From positions 310,001-374,000 of the forward strand of contig NZ_JAGILA010000007.1 of the NCBI RefSeq assembly GCF_017874595.1: a DNA stretch of 64,000 nt, written 5' to 3'. The DNA comes from Sinorhizobium kostiense (lineage in GTDB: Bacteria > Pseudomonadota > Alphaproteobacteria > Rhizobiales > Rhizobiaceae). Positions 40,006 to 49,227 of this stretch are shown piece by piece. The notes below the pieces were generated by a model. The model was not told the origin of the DNA. It made no database searches and saw only the letters and a list, made by a program, of their open reading frames with translations. Position 1 is the stretch's first letter. Every line of letters starts with the position of its first letter. A program made the position numbers and the translations under genes.

Positions 40006-40560
40006 TTACTTGATAGAGCCGACGGCGATGTTGTCCATTTGCCTATTGAGGCTGACGCCGATGACCGGGACCATGGTGTCCTCGACCTTGACTGAAATGG
40101 TGATGTTCATCGTCTCGCTGTCCTGAAGACGGGCAATCATCGCGCCGTTGAGCTTCTTGCGGTTGATGCCGACGACGACCTTGTCGTTCGCGACATTACC
40201 GGAGACGATATCGAGGCCTTGACCGTCCGCGCCGTCGAGGAACTTCCCGCCGTATTTGCCGCCCTTCTGCGTGATCATCGCCGACATCGGCTGCTTGAAA
40301 ACGCCGACGCGGCAAAAGCCGTCGAGCTTTATTCCAGCCTCGCGGCCCGAGGTCGGTTCGCCCTTCAGGTCGCACGTGAATTTCGTTCCCTTGTATTTAC
40401 CGGCGACGATTTCGCCCGGGCCCTTCCACTGGCCGGCAACCCTCTCGAAGAAGGCCTTGTCGCGGGTGCCGGAATGTGCAGGCGAAGCGAGGCCGACTGC
40501 AACGGCTGCAAGCGCGCTGGCGGCAACGCCGCGAACGATCAAAGAAGGGCGCAAGAACAT
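40006..40560 (-). CDS. Exported protein of unknown function
   Basis: A 184-residue protein with a clear Sec signal peptide (VRGVAASALAAVAVGLASPAHSG; cleavage near residue 30). The mature part is a beta-rich, lysine- and glycine-rich domain, KAFFERVAGQWKGPGEIVAGKYKG, then CDLKGE and GFCRVGVFKQP with two cysteines. I recall similar proteins in Rhizobiales without function. The gene stands alone between convergent and divergent neighbours; promoter and ribosome site were not resolved. Confidence 0.7.
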   Translation of the reverse strand: MFLRPSLIVRGVAASALAAVAVGLASPAHSGTRDKAFFERVAGQWKGPGEIVAGKYKGTKFTCDLKGEPTSGREAGIKLDGFCRVGVFKQPMSAMITQKGGKYGGKFLDGADGQGLDIVSGNVANDKVVVGINRKKLNGAMIARLQDSETMNITISVKVEDTMVPVIGVSLNRQMDNIAVGSIK

Positions 40561-40646
40561 AAACGATCCTTGATGGTGAGCGTCCGAAATCTGGTTACCA
40601 CATTTGCGTGAAAATGGTTAACGGATGGTTTCTTTGTCTGCGCGTT

Positions 40647-41723
40647 TCACCGGTCTCCTGAGGTCTCCAATCTCGCCGAGCCCGGCGCCAGATCGGCGAG
40701 GAAATCGCCGATGCCCGGGCGTTTGAGCGCGCGGAACGGCATCGGCCGGCACAGGTCCATCGCCGCAATGCCAATGCGGGCGGTCATGAGGCCGTTTACC
40801 ACGCCCTCGCCAAGCCGAGCGGACAGCTTCGAAGCGAGCCCATGCCCGACGACCTGCTGGATGAGGCTGTCGCCCACCGCGATCGACCCCGTCACGGCGA
40901 GGTGGGCGATAACGTCCCGCATCAGTCTTAAGAGGCCGAGCGTGCCCGGGCGACCGCCATAAAGCTCCGCCATGGCGCGAATCATCCGGGCCGATTCGTA
41001 GAGAACATAGCCGAGATCGACGAGCGCCCGAGGGCTGACGGCGGTGACGATCGAAACGCGTTTCGACGCGGCGAGGATCACTCGGCGGGCGTCACGATCG
41101 AGCGGTGCCAAAAGCTCGCGTTCCGCCAGTTCGATGAGATGTGGCGCGTCGATGATCTCACCTTCGGTTTCCGCGAGCCGCGTCCGGCCTCTTGCGGTCC
41201 GGGGATTGGCGGCGAGTAAATGGACGAGCCGCGAAATTGCACCCCGCGCGACCTTGCTGTTGCCCTGTTCCGCCGCTTGAGCGATGTCGGTTTTCAGCCT
41301 CTGGATCGCGGTCAGTTGCATCATGCCCGCGAGTTCGCGGACGATGACGACCAGAAAGGCGAGGGCGCCGACGGCCACGACCGTCATCGCCGCATAGCCA
41401 AGCCAGTCGGTACGTGCAAAGAGATCGCGCACCAGGCGATCGATCCAGACGCCGACAGCCAGGGAAAAAAGGATCGCCGCCGCGCCGAAGGCGATCTTGC
41501 CGAAGGACAGGCGCCTGCGCCCGGGTTTCGCCTCGGGCGGATTGAGCGCGTCCACGGCCGCAGTGGTCGCTATGAAGGGGTCCTCCGCATCGGGCGTCAT
41601 GATCACCTGGTCGCCGAAACTTGCCGGACCACGCTGGCTTGACCCGACCCGTTCCGGTCGCTCATCGTGCTCGACCGAAAACGCTGCCGGCCTGCGGCGG
41701 CGGTATTTGAAGTCGTCATTCAT
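40647..41723 (-). CDS. TIGR01620/YcjF-like membrane protein
   Basis: A 358-residue protein with a basic, arginine-rich N-terminus (MNDDFKYRRRRPAAF) and two membrane helices (about 72-90 and 103-122: IAFGAAAILFSLAVGVWID and YAAMTVVAVGALAFLVVIV). The C-terminal domain has RVSIVTAVSPRALVDLGYVL and GHGLASKLSARLGEGVVNGLM. It is the rhizobial form of YcjF, always paired with YcjX. Its start overlaps the YcjX stop by 4 bases (ATGA), so the two are translated together. In enteric bacteria the pair is induced by phage-shock and stress; the role here is not known. Confidence 0.85.
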   Translation of the reverse strand: MNDDFKYRRRRPAAFSVEHDERPERVGSSQRGPASFGDQVIMTPDAEDPFIATTAAVDALNPPEAKPGRRRLSFGKIAFGAAAILFSLAVGVWIDRLVRDLFARTDWLGYAAMTVVAVGALAFLVVIVRELAGMMQLTAIQRLKTDIAQAAEQGNSKVARGAISRLVHLLAANPRTARGRTRLAETEGEIIDAPHLIELAERELLAPLDRDARRVILAASKRVSIVTAVSPRALVDLGYVLYESARMIRAMAELYGGRPGTLGLLRLMRDVIAHLAVTGSIAVGDSLIQQVVGHGLASKLSARLGEGVVNGLMTARIGIAAMDLCRPMPFRALKRPGIGDFLADLAPGSARLETSGDR

Positions 41724-43180
41724 GCGAGGCGGTCTCCCAGCAGGAACTGCATGGCCCGGTCGAGCCGGATATGCGGTACGGAAAGCTTCAGGCCGCCGCG
41801 CGTTTCTTCCAGATGCGGAGGGCGGAAGCGGACGAAATTCAGTTCCGGTAGCGACTGAGCCGAATCCTCGAACAGAACATCGGGATTCTCGGGCAAGTCT
41901 CCGGGAAATATCGCCGTTTTTGTCTCTCCGTCGAAGATCTCGCCATTGATCCTTTCGCCGGATAGCGGCGTACCTACGATTACGGGCAGGGCGTGGCCGC
42001 CCTGGTTCACCGTCGCCTCGCGCGTCGCGCGGACGGATGCAAGCGCCATGACCTCGAGGCCGGCGCCACTCATGCCGATACGTTCGGCCGCGCGGCTGAC
42101 GAGGCGTGCCGTTATCCGCTCCAGCCTGTCGTGGCTCTCGTGGTGCAGATGATCGGCCTTGGTAGCGGCGATCAGTACCCGGTCGATCCGTCGCGTGAGA
42201 AAGGACGAGAGCCACGAATTGGTGCCGGGCCGGAAGCAGGCGAGGACATCGACGAGGGCTTGCTCGAGATCCTGCACAGCTTCTGTCCCGCGATTGATGG
42301 CCTGCAACGCATCGATGAGCACGATCTGCCTGTCGAGGCGGGCGAAGTGCTCGCGGAAGAAGGGATTTACCACATGCGTCTTGTAGGCTTCGTAGCGGCG
42401 CTCCATCATCGCCCAGAACGAACCTTTCGGCGGCTTGCCCTTGGGGAGGTCGGGGAGGGGCGAGAAGGTAAGTGCAGGCGAACCTTCGAGATCGCCGGGC
42501 ATCAGGAAACGTCCCGGCGGCAATGTCGACAGTGAGCGATGGTCGTCCTTGCAGGCTTTGAGGTAGTCCGTGAAGCCCTCGGCGAGGCGGCGCGCCTTGG
42601 CCTCGTCGGCCGTGCTTTCAGCTTCGATGGACGAAGCAAGGGCGAGCCACTCACGCGACAAGGCGGCGCGGCTGCCTGAGCATGCCCGCTTGACCGTGGC
42701 ATCGCTGAATTGCCGGAAATCCTGTTCGAGCAACGGCAGGTCCAAGAGCCATTCACCAGGGTAGTCGACAATGTCGATCGATAGCCGCCCGGGAGCAAAG
42801 ATCCGGTTCCAGCCGCTTGCGCTCTCGTAATCGAGCGTGATGCGAAGTTGTGAGATTGCCCGGGTCGAATCCGGCCAGGCCCGGTCGCGCACAAGCGCGG
42901 CAATATGATCCTCGTATTGAAAACGCGGAACCGCATCATCGGGCTGGGGTTCGAGGCGAACCTTGAAGACTCGGCCGGAGCGGACGGGCTCGAATAGCGG
43001 CAGGCGACCACCGTTCAGCAGATTGTGCACAAGCGAGGAGATGAACACGGTCTTGCCCGCCCGTGAAAGGCCGGTGACGCCAAGACGCACGGCGGGATTG
43101 ACGAGCCCGGCGGCACGATCCGCGAGAGTGTCGATTGCGATCAGGGCATCATCTTTGAAGCTGGTGAGAATGGACGCCAA
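41720..43180 (-). CDS. YcjX-like P-loop GTPase (DUF463)
   Basis: A 486-residue P-loop protein of the YcjX family. Walker A is GLSRAGKT at residues 37-44, and DIVDYPGEWLLDLPLL with the DxPG switch near 136. ATKADHLHHESHDRL carries the NKxD-equivalent, here TKAD, near 339. It acts together with the downstream YcjF-like membrane protein. The gene starts about 190 bases upstream of an unassigned intergenic tract. A promoter was not resolved. Confidence 0.87.
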   Translation of the reverse strand: MASILTSFKDDALIAIDTLADRAAGLVNPAVRLGVTGLSRAGKTVFISSLVHNLLNGGRLPLFEPVRSGRVFKVRLEPQPDDAVPRFQYEDHIAALVRDRAWPDSTRAISQLRITLDYESASGWNRIFAPGRLSIDIVDYPGEWLLDLPLLEQDFRQFSDATVKRACSGSRAALSREWLALASSIEAESTADEAKARRLAEGFTDYLKACKDDHRSLSTLPPGRFLMPGDLEGSPALTFSPLPDLPKGKPPKGSFWAMMERRYEAYKTHVVNPFFREHFARLDRQIVLIDALQAINRGTEAVQDLEQALVDVLACFRPGTNSWLSSFLTRRIDRVLIAATKADHLHHESHDRLERITARLVSRAAERIGMSGAGLEVMALASVRATREATVNQGGHALPVIVGTPLSGERINGEIFDGETKTAIFPGDLPENPDVLFEDSAQSLPELNFVRFRPPHLEETRGGLKLSVPHIRLDRAMQFLLGDRLA

Positions 43181-43424
43181 GTGTCTCTGTCCTTGGGAAA
43201 TGCCTATCGATTGGAGCGTCGTTGCCGGTATTCGCCAGAGTTACACGCATTCGTGCCGCATGTCGCCGCGATATAGGAGATCCTTCCGGCGACTCAATGA
43301 CATCGACGACATGAGGCGTTCGCGATGCGTCGCTCGATCAGGGCCTCGATGCGTGCGGCGATCTCACCGAAGGCGAACCGCCTGATCCGATAGGCAGCGG
43401 CCCCGCCGAACGTGCCGAGGTGGT

Positions 43425-43961
43425 TTATTGCCCTTCGGCTGCCTCCGCCTGCGGCACCCACAGGCTCGAAAGCGTCCCCATCCAAATGCCGCCTGGCATC
43501 GGCCGCGCGGGGAAATCGATAGTGGCCAGGCCGGCAGGTGGGTAGCCATCCCCCAGAGCGGCTGCGGCCACTTCATCGGCGAGGAGCTGGCACAACAGTT
43601 CCTCCATCATGGGGTTGTGCCCGACGAGCATCAGGGAAGCTCGGCTTGCGTGAGCCGCCACCAGGCTCCTGTAGAAACCCACCGGTCCGGTATAAAGCTC
43701 GTCCATATAAAGGATGTCGGTATCTACACCCAGCGTGCGGCAGAGGGGCTCGGCGGTCTGGCGGCAGCGCGTTGCGGTCGAACAGAGGATAAGCGCCGGG
43801 CGTATGCCGCGCGCGGCCGCGGCCTCAGCCGTCAATTGCGCTTCGGCATAGCCGCGGGCGTCAAGCGTGCGATCGAAATCTCGCTGCCCCGGCAGAGCCC
43901 AGCCGGAGCGGGCGTGACGAAGGAGGAAAAGGCGGAATGCCGGGACGATGTTGCTTTGCAT
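43425..43961 (-). CDS. SixA-like histidine phosphatase
   Basis: A 178-residue histidine phosphatase. The RHG-like motif is LLRHARSGW with the catalytic H16, and the second conserved histidine is in VGHNPMMEELL near 127. The group includes SixA, which dephosphorylates phosphohistidine on Hpt proteins, and is common in Rhizobiales. The start at 43961 (MQSNIVP) is chosen over one at 44036, which reaches into a RIME-type repeat. An Hpt protein and a hybrid kinase are also in the window, but not adjacent. Confidence 0.82.
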   Translation of the reverse strand: MQSNIVPAFRLFLLRHARSGWALPGQRDFDRTLDARGYAEAQLTAEAAAARGIRPALILCSTATRCRQTAEPLCRTLGVDTDILYMDELYTGPVGFYRSLVAAHASRASLMLVGHNPMMEELLCQLLADEVAAAALGDGYPPAGLATIDFPARPMPGGIWMGTLSSLWVPQAEAAEGQ

Positions 43962-44452
43962 TGATGCATCCGCTGCTGTTCGTTCGAGGCTACTGCATAT
44001 CTCCTTAAATCGACCTCGACTTAAGAACAAAGACATTCAGTGATCAAAGTGCTACAGCGACCGTGCGTGTGATAGACGCGCGGCGCTATTGGGGCGGCAA
44101 TCGAGCCGGTAACCTTTTCCTGCGGCGGCTGCAAAGATCAAAGCCTTTCCGAAAAATTCCTGCCCACGCGGGTGAAGCGAAAATGACGCTTGACATGTAT
44201 TAGGCGTCGCAACTGAAAACGCCCGAGACATGTTCGCAAGACCGCAAGCGATTTATTGGGGAGGCGCAATTTCCAGTGGAAGACGGAAATGCGGCGGTCA
44301 CGTCATTGTGTGAAATTTTGATGAAAAATTCGTCGGTTAGCCCGGGAAAGAGGCATTGCGAAAATGCGTTTCATTGTCGGCGGCGAGGCTTGAATCAAGG
44401 CTTCCATAGGTCTATACACCGCCGCAATGAGATGTTCTTCAGGAGAATCGCG
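43962..44452. other. Intergenic region upstream of dksA
   Basis: The 490 bases hold the RIME-type repeat at 43993 and the dksA promoter. CTTGAC at 44189-44194 is a good -35 element, but no convincing -10 follows at 17 bases. AGGAGA at 44441-44446 is the dksA ribosome site. Nothing else is seen. Confidence 0.5.
43993..44088. repeat. RIME-type two-palindrome repeat
   Basis: The copy runs from CTGCATATCTCCTTAAATCG to GACGCGCGGCGCTAT with the connector GATCAAAGTGCTACAGCGACC in the middle. It is the most complete second palindrome of the set (GTGCGTG...GACGCGCGGC). It lies between the SixA-like gene and dksA. Confidence 0.7.
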
Positions 44453-44872
44453 TTGAGTGAGAAGATCGATCTTAGTAGCTACGTCCTCTCCGAGGACGAG
44501 GAATTCATGAATGCCAACCACCGGGCCTATTTTCGCGCCAAGCTGAATGCCTGGAAAAACGATATCCTTAGAGAAGCTCGCGAGACACTGGACCATTTGG
44601 CAGAGGAGAGCGCCAATCATCCAGACCTCGCCGACCGTGCCTCCTCCGAAACAGACCGGGCCATCGAATTGCGCGCCCGGGATCGCCAGCGAAAGCTTAT
44701 CGCCAAGATCGACGCTGCTCTGCAGCGCTTGGATGAAGGCACCTACGGCTACTGCGAGGAGACCGGCGAACCGATTGGCCTGAAGCGCCTGGACGCCCGG
44801 CCGATCGCAACGCTTTCGATCGAGGCGCAGGAGCGCCATGAGCGTCGGGAAAAAGTCTATCGCGACGAGTAG
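44453..44872 (+). CDS. dksA: RNA polymerase-binding factor DksA, zinc-ligand-poor
   Basis: DksA enters the RNA polymerase secondary channel and tunes rRNA and stress promoters with ppGpp. This 139-residue form has the coiled-coil with the tip motif DLADRAS near residues 58-64 and the globular YGYCEETGEPIGLKRLDARP part. Of the four zinc ligands only C101 remains; the others are T104, S122 and A125 in register, so it resembles zinc-independent DksA2. The start is TTG at 44453, chosen because AGGAGA lies 6-7 bases upstream; an ATG at 44432 is possible. Confidence 0.85.
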   Translation: MSEKIDLSSYVLSEDEEFMNANHRAYFRAKLNAWKNDILREARETLDHLAEESANHPDLADRASSETDRAIELRARDRQRKLIAKIDAALQRLDEGTYGYCEETGEPIGLKRLDARPIATLSIEAQERHERREKVYRDE

Positions 44873-44895
44873 CCCTTCAAACTTCGATATTTTCC

Positions 44896-44924
44896 ACGGC
44901 GCGGCTTTGACCGCGCCGTTTTTG
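44896..44924 (+). terminator. Intrinsic terminator of dksA
   Basis: ACGGCGCGG (44896-44904), loop CTTTGA and CCGCGCCGT (44911-44919), followed by TTTTTG, form a strong 9-bp terminator 23 bases after the dksA stop. Confidence 0.9.
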
Positions 44925-45239
44925 TTGGTCCCAGGATTTCTGGTGAGTGCCGACGGTATTGTGCAGGACCGGGCGACCAGTATCCCGGCGGCATCATCGC
45001 AGCGACATGCGGCAGTTCCAGGCCTCGCTTGCGCTACGACATGCGGGTGGCGGCCCAGTTGGCGTCGAACCGGCGCCGACTGTGAACTGCGGGTGACTGG
45101 CGCCCGACGGGAAACGCTTCACCGGTGAACGGCTCTACAGCGCCGTGTAGCGCGCTGAGCGGGTGAACTGGACGCTGCAAGTCTTTGACTCTACACGCTA
45201 TGCTTTCCCAAAATCGGGTACGATTCTCCGGTCGATGCG
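44925..45239. other. Intergenic region, nothing identified
   Basis: About 315 bases between the dksA terminator and the 3' end of the FliO-like gene. The sequence contains several short inverted stretches (CTACAGCGCCGTGTAG near 45134-45149) and TTTCCCAAAATCGGGTACGATT near 45205, but no supported gene. It may include a degraded rhizobial repeat. Confidence 0.4.
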
Positions 45240-46220
45240 CTAGGGCTTGCGGCCGGCGGAGATGTCGGCGAGCATCCGCGTCATCTCCTCGTCGATCGAA
45301 GGTTCCTTTCTGGCCTCTGCGGGTGCTACGCCAAGCGCGGGTTCCTGGCGGATGTTCGCCGTCGGGCGGACCTGGGGCCTTGGAGTGACCGTGGGAGCCA
45401 GCCGCTGCAGATCGCTGCTGATCTCCGCGTCAAGCATGCGTTCGAAATCCGCGCTCTTGTCGGCGGAAGCGACCAGGACGGCTTGGGGCTGCACCGTTGG
45501 CCTCGGCTCCGTAGGCCCCGGTTGTGCCGGCCGCTCTTCCTCTGCCTGCCTCGCAATCGGAGTCATGCGGTCACCGGGAACCATGGACATCTGCCGTCGC
45601 AATTCGGCCATGGAGGGAACCGACCCGGCCGGGACCGGCGCCTGCGGTATGGCGAAGGCGGGCTGCTGTGCTGGCTGTGTTGCCGGAGCGGGCCGCGGAA
45701 CCGCCGTCAGCTCCGCAGTCGGGGCCGGCGCGGGCTCGGGAGCCGGCCGGGGGGGCGGCGCCCGCGCGGGTTCTTGTCGCGCGGGTGTAACGGATCCGGC
45801 GGCGACGGTTTCCCTTGCGACGCTTTGCGGCTTCACCTCCGGACCTGTCGCAATCGGCGCCTCGACAGTCGGCTCAGCCTCGGCCTTCCGCTGCGGCTCG
45901 GCGGGGCGGGTGCTGCCCGGCCCCTCCGCCGTATCGGCCACAATGCGGCTTTCGATGACGATATCCGTCGGGCCGCCGATCATGATCAGATGCTCGACGT
46001 CGTCGCGGCGCACGAGCACGAGCCGTCGGCGCGTGTCGACGGCGGCTGCATCCAGCACGGCAAGCCGCGGCTGCCTGTTCCTGCCGCCGCGCACAAAGGG
46101 AGAGGATGGTCTGCGCCTCATGATCCAGAGTACCGCCACGAGGCAAAGTAGACCGATGGCGACGGCTCCGGCGGCGATAATGAATCGGCTCCCGTTGTCC
46201 CCGACAAGCGTTTCCATCAT
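45240..46220 (-). CDS. FliO-like membrane protein with long disordered tail
   Basis: A 326-residue protein. One N-terminal membrane helix (about 14-34, IAAGAVAIGLLCLVAVLWIM) is followed by a small domain QPRLAVLDAAAVDTRRRLVLVRRDDVEHLIMIGGPTDIVIE (core: LAVLDAAAVDTRRRLVLVR), which resembles the FliO/MopB flagellar export domain. The remaining 200 residues are Pro/Ala/Glu-rich and probably disordered (APPPRPAPEPAPAPTAELT). No flagellar genes lie here, so a FliO role is doubtful; the family also occurs as an envelope protein of rhizobia. AAAGGAG ahead of the start gives a good ribosome site. Confidence 0.65.
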   Translation of the reverse strand: MMETLVGDNGSRFIIAAGAVAIGLLCLVAVLWIMRRRPSSPFVRGGRNRQPRLAVLDAAAVDTRRRLVLVRRDDVEHLIMIGGPTDIVIESRIVADTAEGPGSTRPAEPQRKAEAEPTVEAPIATGPEVKPQSVARETVAAGSVTPARQEPARAPPPRPAPEPAPAPTAELTAVPRPAPATQPAQQPAFAIPQAPVPAGSVPSMAELRRQMSMVPGDRMTPIARQAEEERPAQPGPTEPRPTVQPQAVLVASADKSADFERMLDAEISSDLQRLAPTVTPRPQVRPTANIRQEPALGVAPAEARKEPSIDEEMTRMLADISAGRKP

Positions 46221-46590
46221 GCACTCAACTCCTTTTGTCGCTCGCTTGGCAGCAATTGACGGCTTTTTTCGGGCCGGTACAAGCGCTTGTCCGACATTCC
46301 CTGTGAATTGACCGCTTCGCTTCCGCAGAGACGCTTTTTGCTGTTATCTCTGATTGTTAAAGATGATTCCAGTTCGACGGACGGGGAGCAGATACGGCGA
46401 GTGCCGGTTCGCGAGGACCGTGTCGGACGCCGGCCACTGCATGTCCTTTAACCGGACCCGTTTTGAGGATATGCAGGAATTCGATGGATCACAGCGGCCT
46501 TGTGCGTCCGCACGGGATGCGCGGCGCTGTGAGCGGGCGGGACGGTGCCGCGACGGCAGCGTGCGAACCCGCCAGCAGGGTGAGGACCCG
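46221..46590. other. Intergenic region upstream of cckA
   Basis: These 370 bases between divergent genes contain the RIME-type copy at 46437 and the cckA ribosome site TGAGGACC just before 46591. CckA-related CtrA sites (TTAA-N7-TTAA) were looked for and not found. Confidence 0.4.
46437..46531. repeat. RIME-type repeat in the cckA leader
   Basis: It reads CTGCATGTCCTTTAACCGG at the start and GATGCGCGGCGCTGTG at the end with the connector CAGGAATTCGATGGATCACAGCGGCC. It is the most diverged copy, but both palindromes are preserved. It ends 60 bases before the cckA start. Confidence 0.6.
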
Positions 46591-49212
46591 ATGACGAAAT
46601 TGCGGCAGTCAGGTGACTACCAGATGCCGGTCGTTGACCGGGGCGTGCGGCCGGGAACGGTCTTCAGGATCATCGTCCTTGCAATCGTGCTGACCGCTTC
46701 GGCCGCTGCCTTCGTCGTTTTCAAGAACCAGCTCGAAAACGAAATCGTCCTCGGCATACTCGGTGTGCTGGCGATGGTCGGGATATTCTTTCTCGTATCC
46801 TCCGTGATCGGCTTCATCGAAGTCATGCCGCAGTCCCGCCCGGACGAACTGGCGCGCGCCTTCCTCGATGGCCACGCGGACGGGACGATCGTCACCGATC
46901 GCAAGGGGCGGATCATTTACGCCAATGCCGCTTACGGCGCCCTGACCGGGGCGAAGAGCGCGGCCGGCATACAATCGCTCGAGACGATCCTGTCGCGTAA
47001 CCGCGAGGCGACCGAGGCGATTTATCGCCTCACCAACGGCTTGCATGAGGGCAAGCAGGGACACGAGGAGTTCCGCCTGCTGAAGCCGTTGGCAAACGGT
47101 ACCGCGGGCGGTTCCGGGGCCCATTGGTACCGGTTGAAAGCGCGCGTGCTGCCGCTGGAAGATGCCGATAGCAATCCGCTCTATCTGTGGCAGATCGCCG
47201 ATATCACCGCCGAACGCGACGACCAGGAACGCTTCTTCAAGGAACTGCAGAACGCCATCGACTATCTCGACCATGCGCCCGCTGGTTTCTTCTCGGCCGG
47301 GCGCAAGGGTGAGATCTTCTATATCAACGCGACGCTCGCCGACTGGCTGGGGATCGACCTCACGAAGTTTCGGCCGGGCTCGATCAGCATTGGCGATCTC
47401 GTGGCGGGCGAGGGGCTGACGCTCGTGCAATCGGTTCAGGCCGAGCCGGGTCTCAAGAAGACCAAGCTGCTGGACCTCGATCTGCGCAAGATGAACGGCC
47501 AGAGCTTGCCGGTGCGGCTGATCCACCGCGTCTCCTCGATGCGCGACGGAGCACCCGGAGAAAGCCGGACCATAGTCATGTCGCGCGAGGGCGAGGATGG
47601 CGACCAGTCGGCATCGAATGCGGCGATGCGCTTCACGCGTTTCTTCAACAATACGCCGATGGCGATCGCTTCGGTGGATGGAAACGGCCGCATCCTCAGA
47701 ACCAATGCGCCGTTCCTGAAACTCTTCGCGGGCCTCGTTTCGCAGGACGAGGTCGAGCGAGGCGTAACGATCGACTCGGTCGTGCACGAGACGGAGCGGG
47801 ACCGGCTCGCCGAGGCGCTGGCGGCGGCAAAGGACCGGCAAAGCGACATCGCGCCGATCGACGCCCTGCATCCGACGGATGACGGGCGCCACTTCCGCTT
47901 CTACGTGAACGCCGTCATCGACCAAAGCGATCAGGCGCCGGATGAGGCGGCGATCATCCACGCGCTCGAAATCACCGAGCAGAAGGCGCTTGAAAGGCAG
48001 ATGGCGCAGACGCAGAAGATGAATGCCGTCGGGACGCTTGCCGGCGGCATCGCGCACGATTTCAACAATGTGCTGACCGCTATCCTGCTTTCCGCCGATC
48101 ACCTGCTGCTTTCGGCAAGGCCGGCGGACGCGACCTTCGCGGATCTCATGGAAATCAAGCGCAATGCCAATCGCGCAGCCGTGCTCGTGCGACAACTCCT
48201 CGCCTTCTCGCGCAAGCAGACCATGCGACCGACGGTGCTCAATCTCACCGATGTGATCGGCGATCTTCGAATGCTGGTCGACCGGATGACCGGAACCAAT
48301 GTCAGGGTGGAGGTGGACTATGGCCGTGACCTCTGGCCGGTGAAAACCGATCTCGGCCAGTTCGAGCAGGTGCTGCTCAACCTCGCCGTCAATGCGCGCG
48401 ACGCCATGCCTGGGGGCGGCACCATCACGCTTCGCACGCGGAACCTGCCGGCGAGCGACGTAGCGGCGCTCGGACGACGGGAGTTGCCGGAGGACGACTA
48501 TGTCATGGTTGAGGTCTCCGACGACGGCTCCGGCATTCCGCCTGAGATCATGGACAAGATTTTCGAGCCCTTCTTCACAACCAAGGAGGTGGGCAAGGGC
48601 ACCGGCCTCGGCCTGTCCATGGTCTACGGCATCGTCAAGCAATCGGGCGGATACATCTATCCGGAATCGGAGGTCGGCAAGGGGACGACATTCCGTATAC
48701 TCCTGCCGCGCCATGTCGAAGCCGCTGAGAGCCAGGCGCAGCCAATGGCCGAAGCGCCTGCCGCCCCGGCCGTATCGACAGATGTGAAGGAGGCGCCGGC
48801 CGCAAGGCCGGGGACGCAGGCGGAGCCGACCGATCTCACCGGGGATTCCGCCGTGGTACTGCTCGTCGAGGACGAGGAAGCCGTCCGTCGCGGCGGCAAG
48901 CGCATGCTCGAGACCCGCGGCTATAAGGTCTACGAGGCCGGCTCTGGCATCGAGGCGCTCGACATCATGGACGAACTCAACGGCGCGGTCGACATCGTCG
49001 TCTCGGATGTGGTGATGCCGGAGATGGACGGGCCGACGCTGCTCAGCGAATTGCGCAAGAAGTACCCGGACCTCAAGTTCATCTTCGTCTCCGGCTATGC
49101 GGAAGATGCCTTCGCACGCAATCTCCCGGCCGACGCCAAATTCGGTTTCCTGCCAAAACCGTTCTCGCTGAAGCAATTGGCGGTTGCCGTACGGGAAATG
49201 CTGGACTCCTGA
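46591..49212 (+). CDS. cckA: Hybrid sensor histidine kinase CckA
   Basis: CckA phosphorylates CtrA and CpdR through the phosphotransferase ChpT and controls the alphaproteobacterial cell cycle. The 873-residue protein has two membrane helices (about 26-44 and 51-75), PAS-type sensory domains ([19 protein letters not shown] near 110, [11 protein letters not shown] near 250, [16 protein letters not shown] near 353), the kinase core with phosphorylated H489 ([12 protein letters not shown]), ATP-binding [10 protein letters not shown] and [13 protein letters not shown], and a receiver domain with D806 ([10 protein letters not shown]). The start at 46591 has TGAGGACC 10 bases upstream; a frame reaching 46354 runs through the RIME-type repeat. 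Confidence 0.93.
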   Translation: MTKLRQSGDYQMPVVDRGVRPGTVFRIIVLAIVLTASAAAFVVFKNQLENEIVLGILGVLAMVGIFFLVSSVIGFIEVMPQSRPDELARAFLDGHADGTIVTDRKGRIIYANAAYGALTGAKSAAGIQSLETILSRNREATEAIYRLTNGLHEGKQGHEEFRLLKPLANGTAGGSGAHWYRLKARVLPLEDADSNPLYLWQIADITAERDDQERFFKELQNAIDYLDHAPAGFFSAGRKGEIFYINATLADWLGIDLTKFRPGSISIGDLVAGEGLTLVQSVQAEPGLKKTKLLDLDLRKMNGQSLPVRLIHRVSSMRDGAPGESRTIVMSREGEDGDQSASNAAMRFTRFFNNTPMAIASVDGNGRILRTNAPFLKLFAGLVSQDEVERGVTIDSVVHETERDRLAEALAAAKDRQSDIAPIDALHPTDDGRHFRFYVNAVIDQSDQAPDEAAIIHALEITEQKALERQMAQTQKMNAVGTLAGGIAHDFNNVLTAILLSADHLLLSARPADATFADLMEIKRNANRAAVLVRQLLAFSRKQTMRPTVLNLTDVIGDLRMLVDRMTGTNVRVEVDYGRDLWPVKTDLGQFEQVLLNLAVNARDAMPGGGTITLRTRNLPASDVAALGRRELPEDDYVMVEVSDDGSGIPPEIMDKIFEPFFTTKEVGKGTGLGLSMVYGIVKQSGGYIYPESEVGKGTTFRILLPRHVEAAESQAQPMAEAPAAPAVSTDVKEAPAARPGTQAEPTDLTGDSAVVLLVEDEEAVRRGGKRMLETRGYKVYEAGSGIEALDIMDELNGAVDIVVSDVVMPEMDGPTLLSELRKKYPDLKFIFVSGYAEDAFARNLPADAKFGFLPKPFSLKQLAVAVREMLDS

Positions 49213-49227
49213 AGCGGTTGGAACCCA

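Noticed and set aside
46609-49176. Very long open frame (855 codons) antisense to cckA
   Set aside because: Composition is typical of a GC-rich shadow frame; the plus-strand protein has full CckA domains and catalytic residues.
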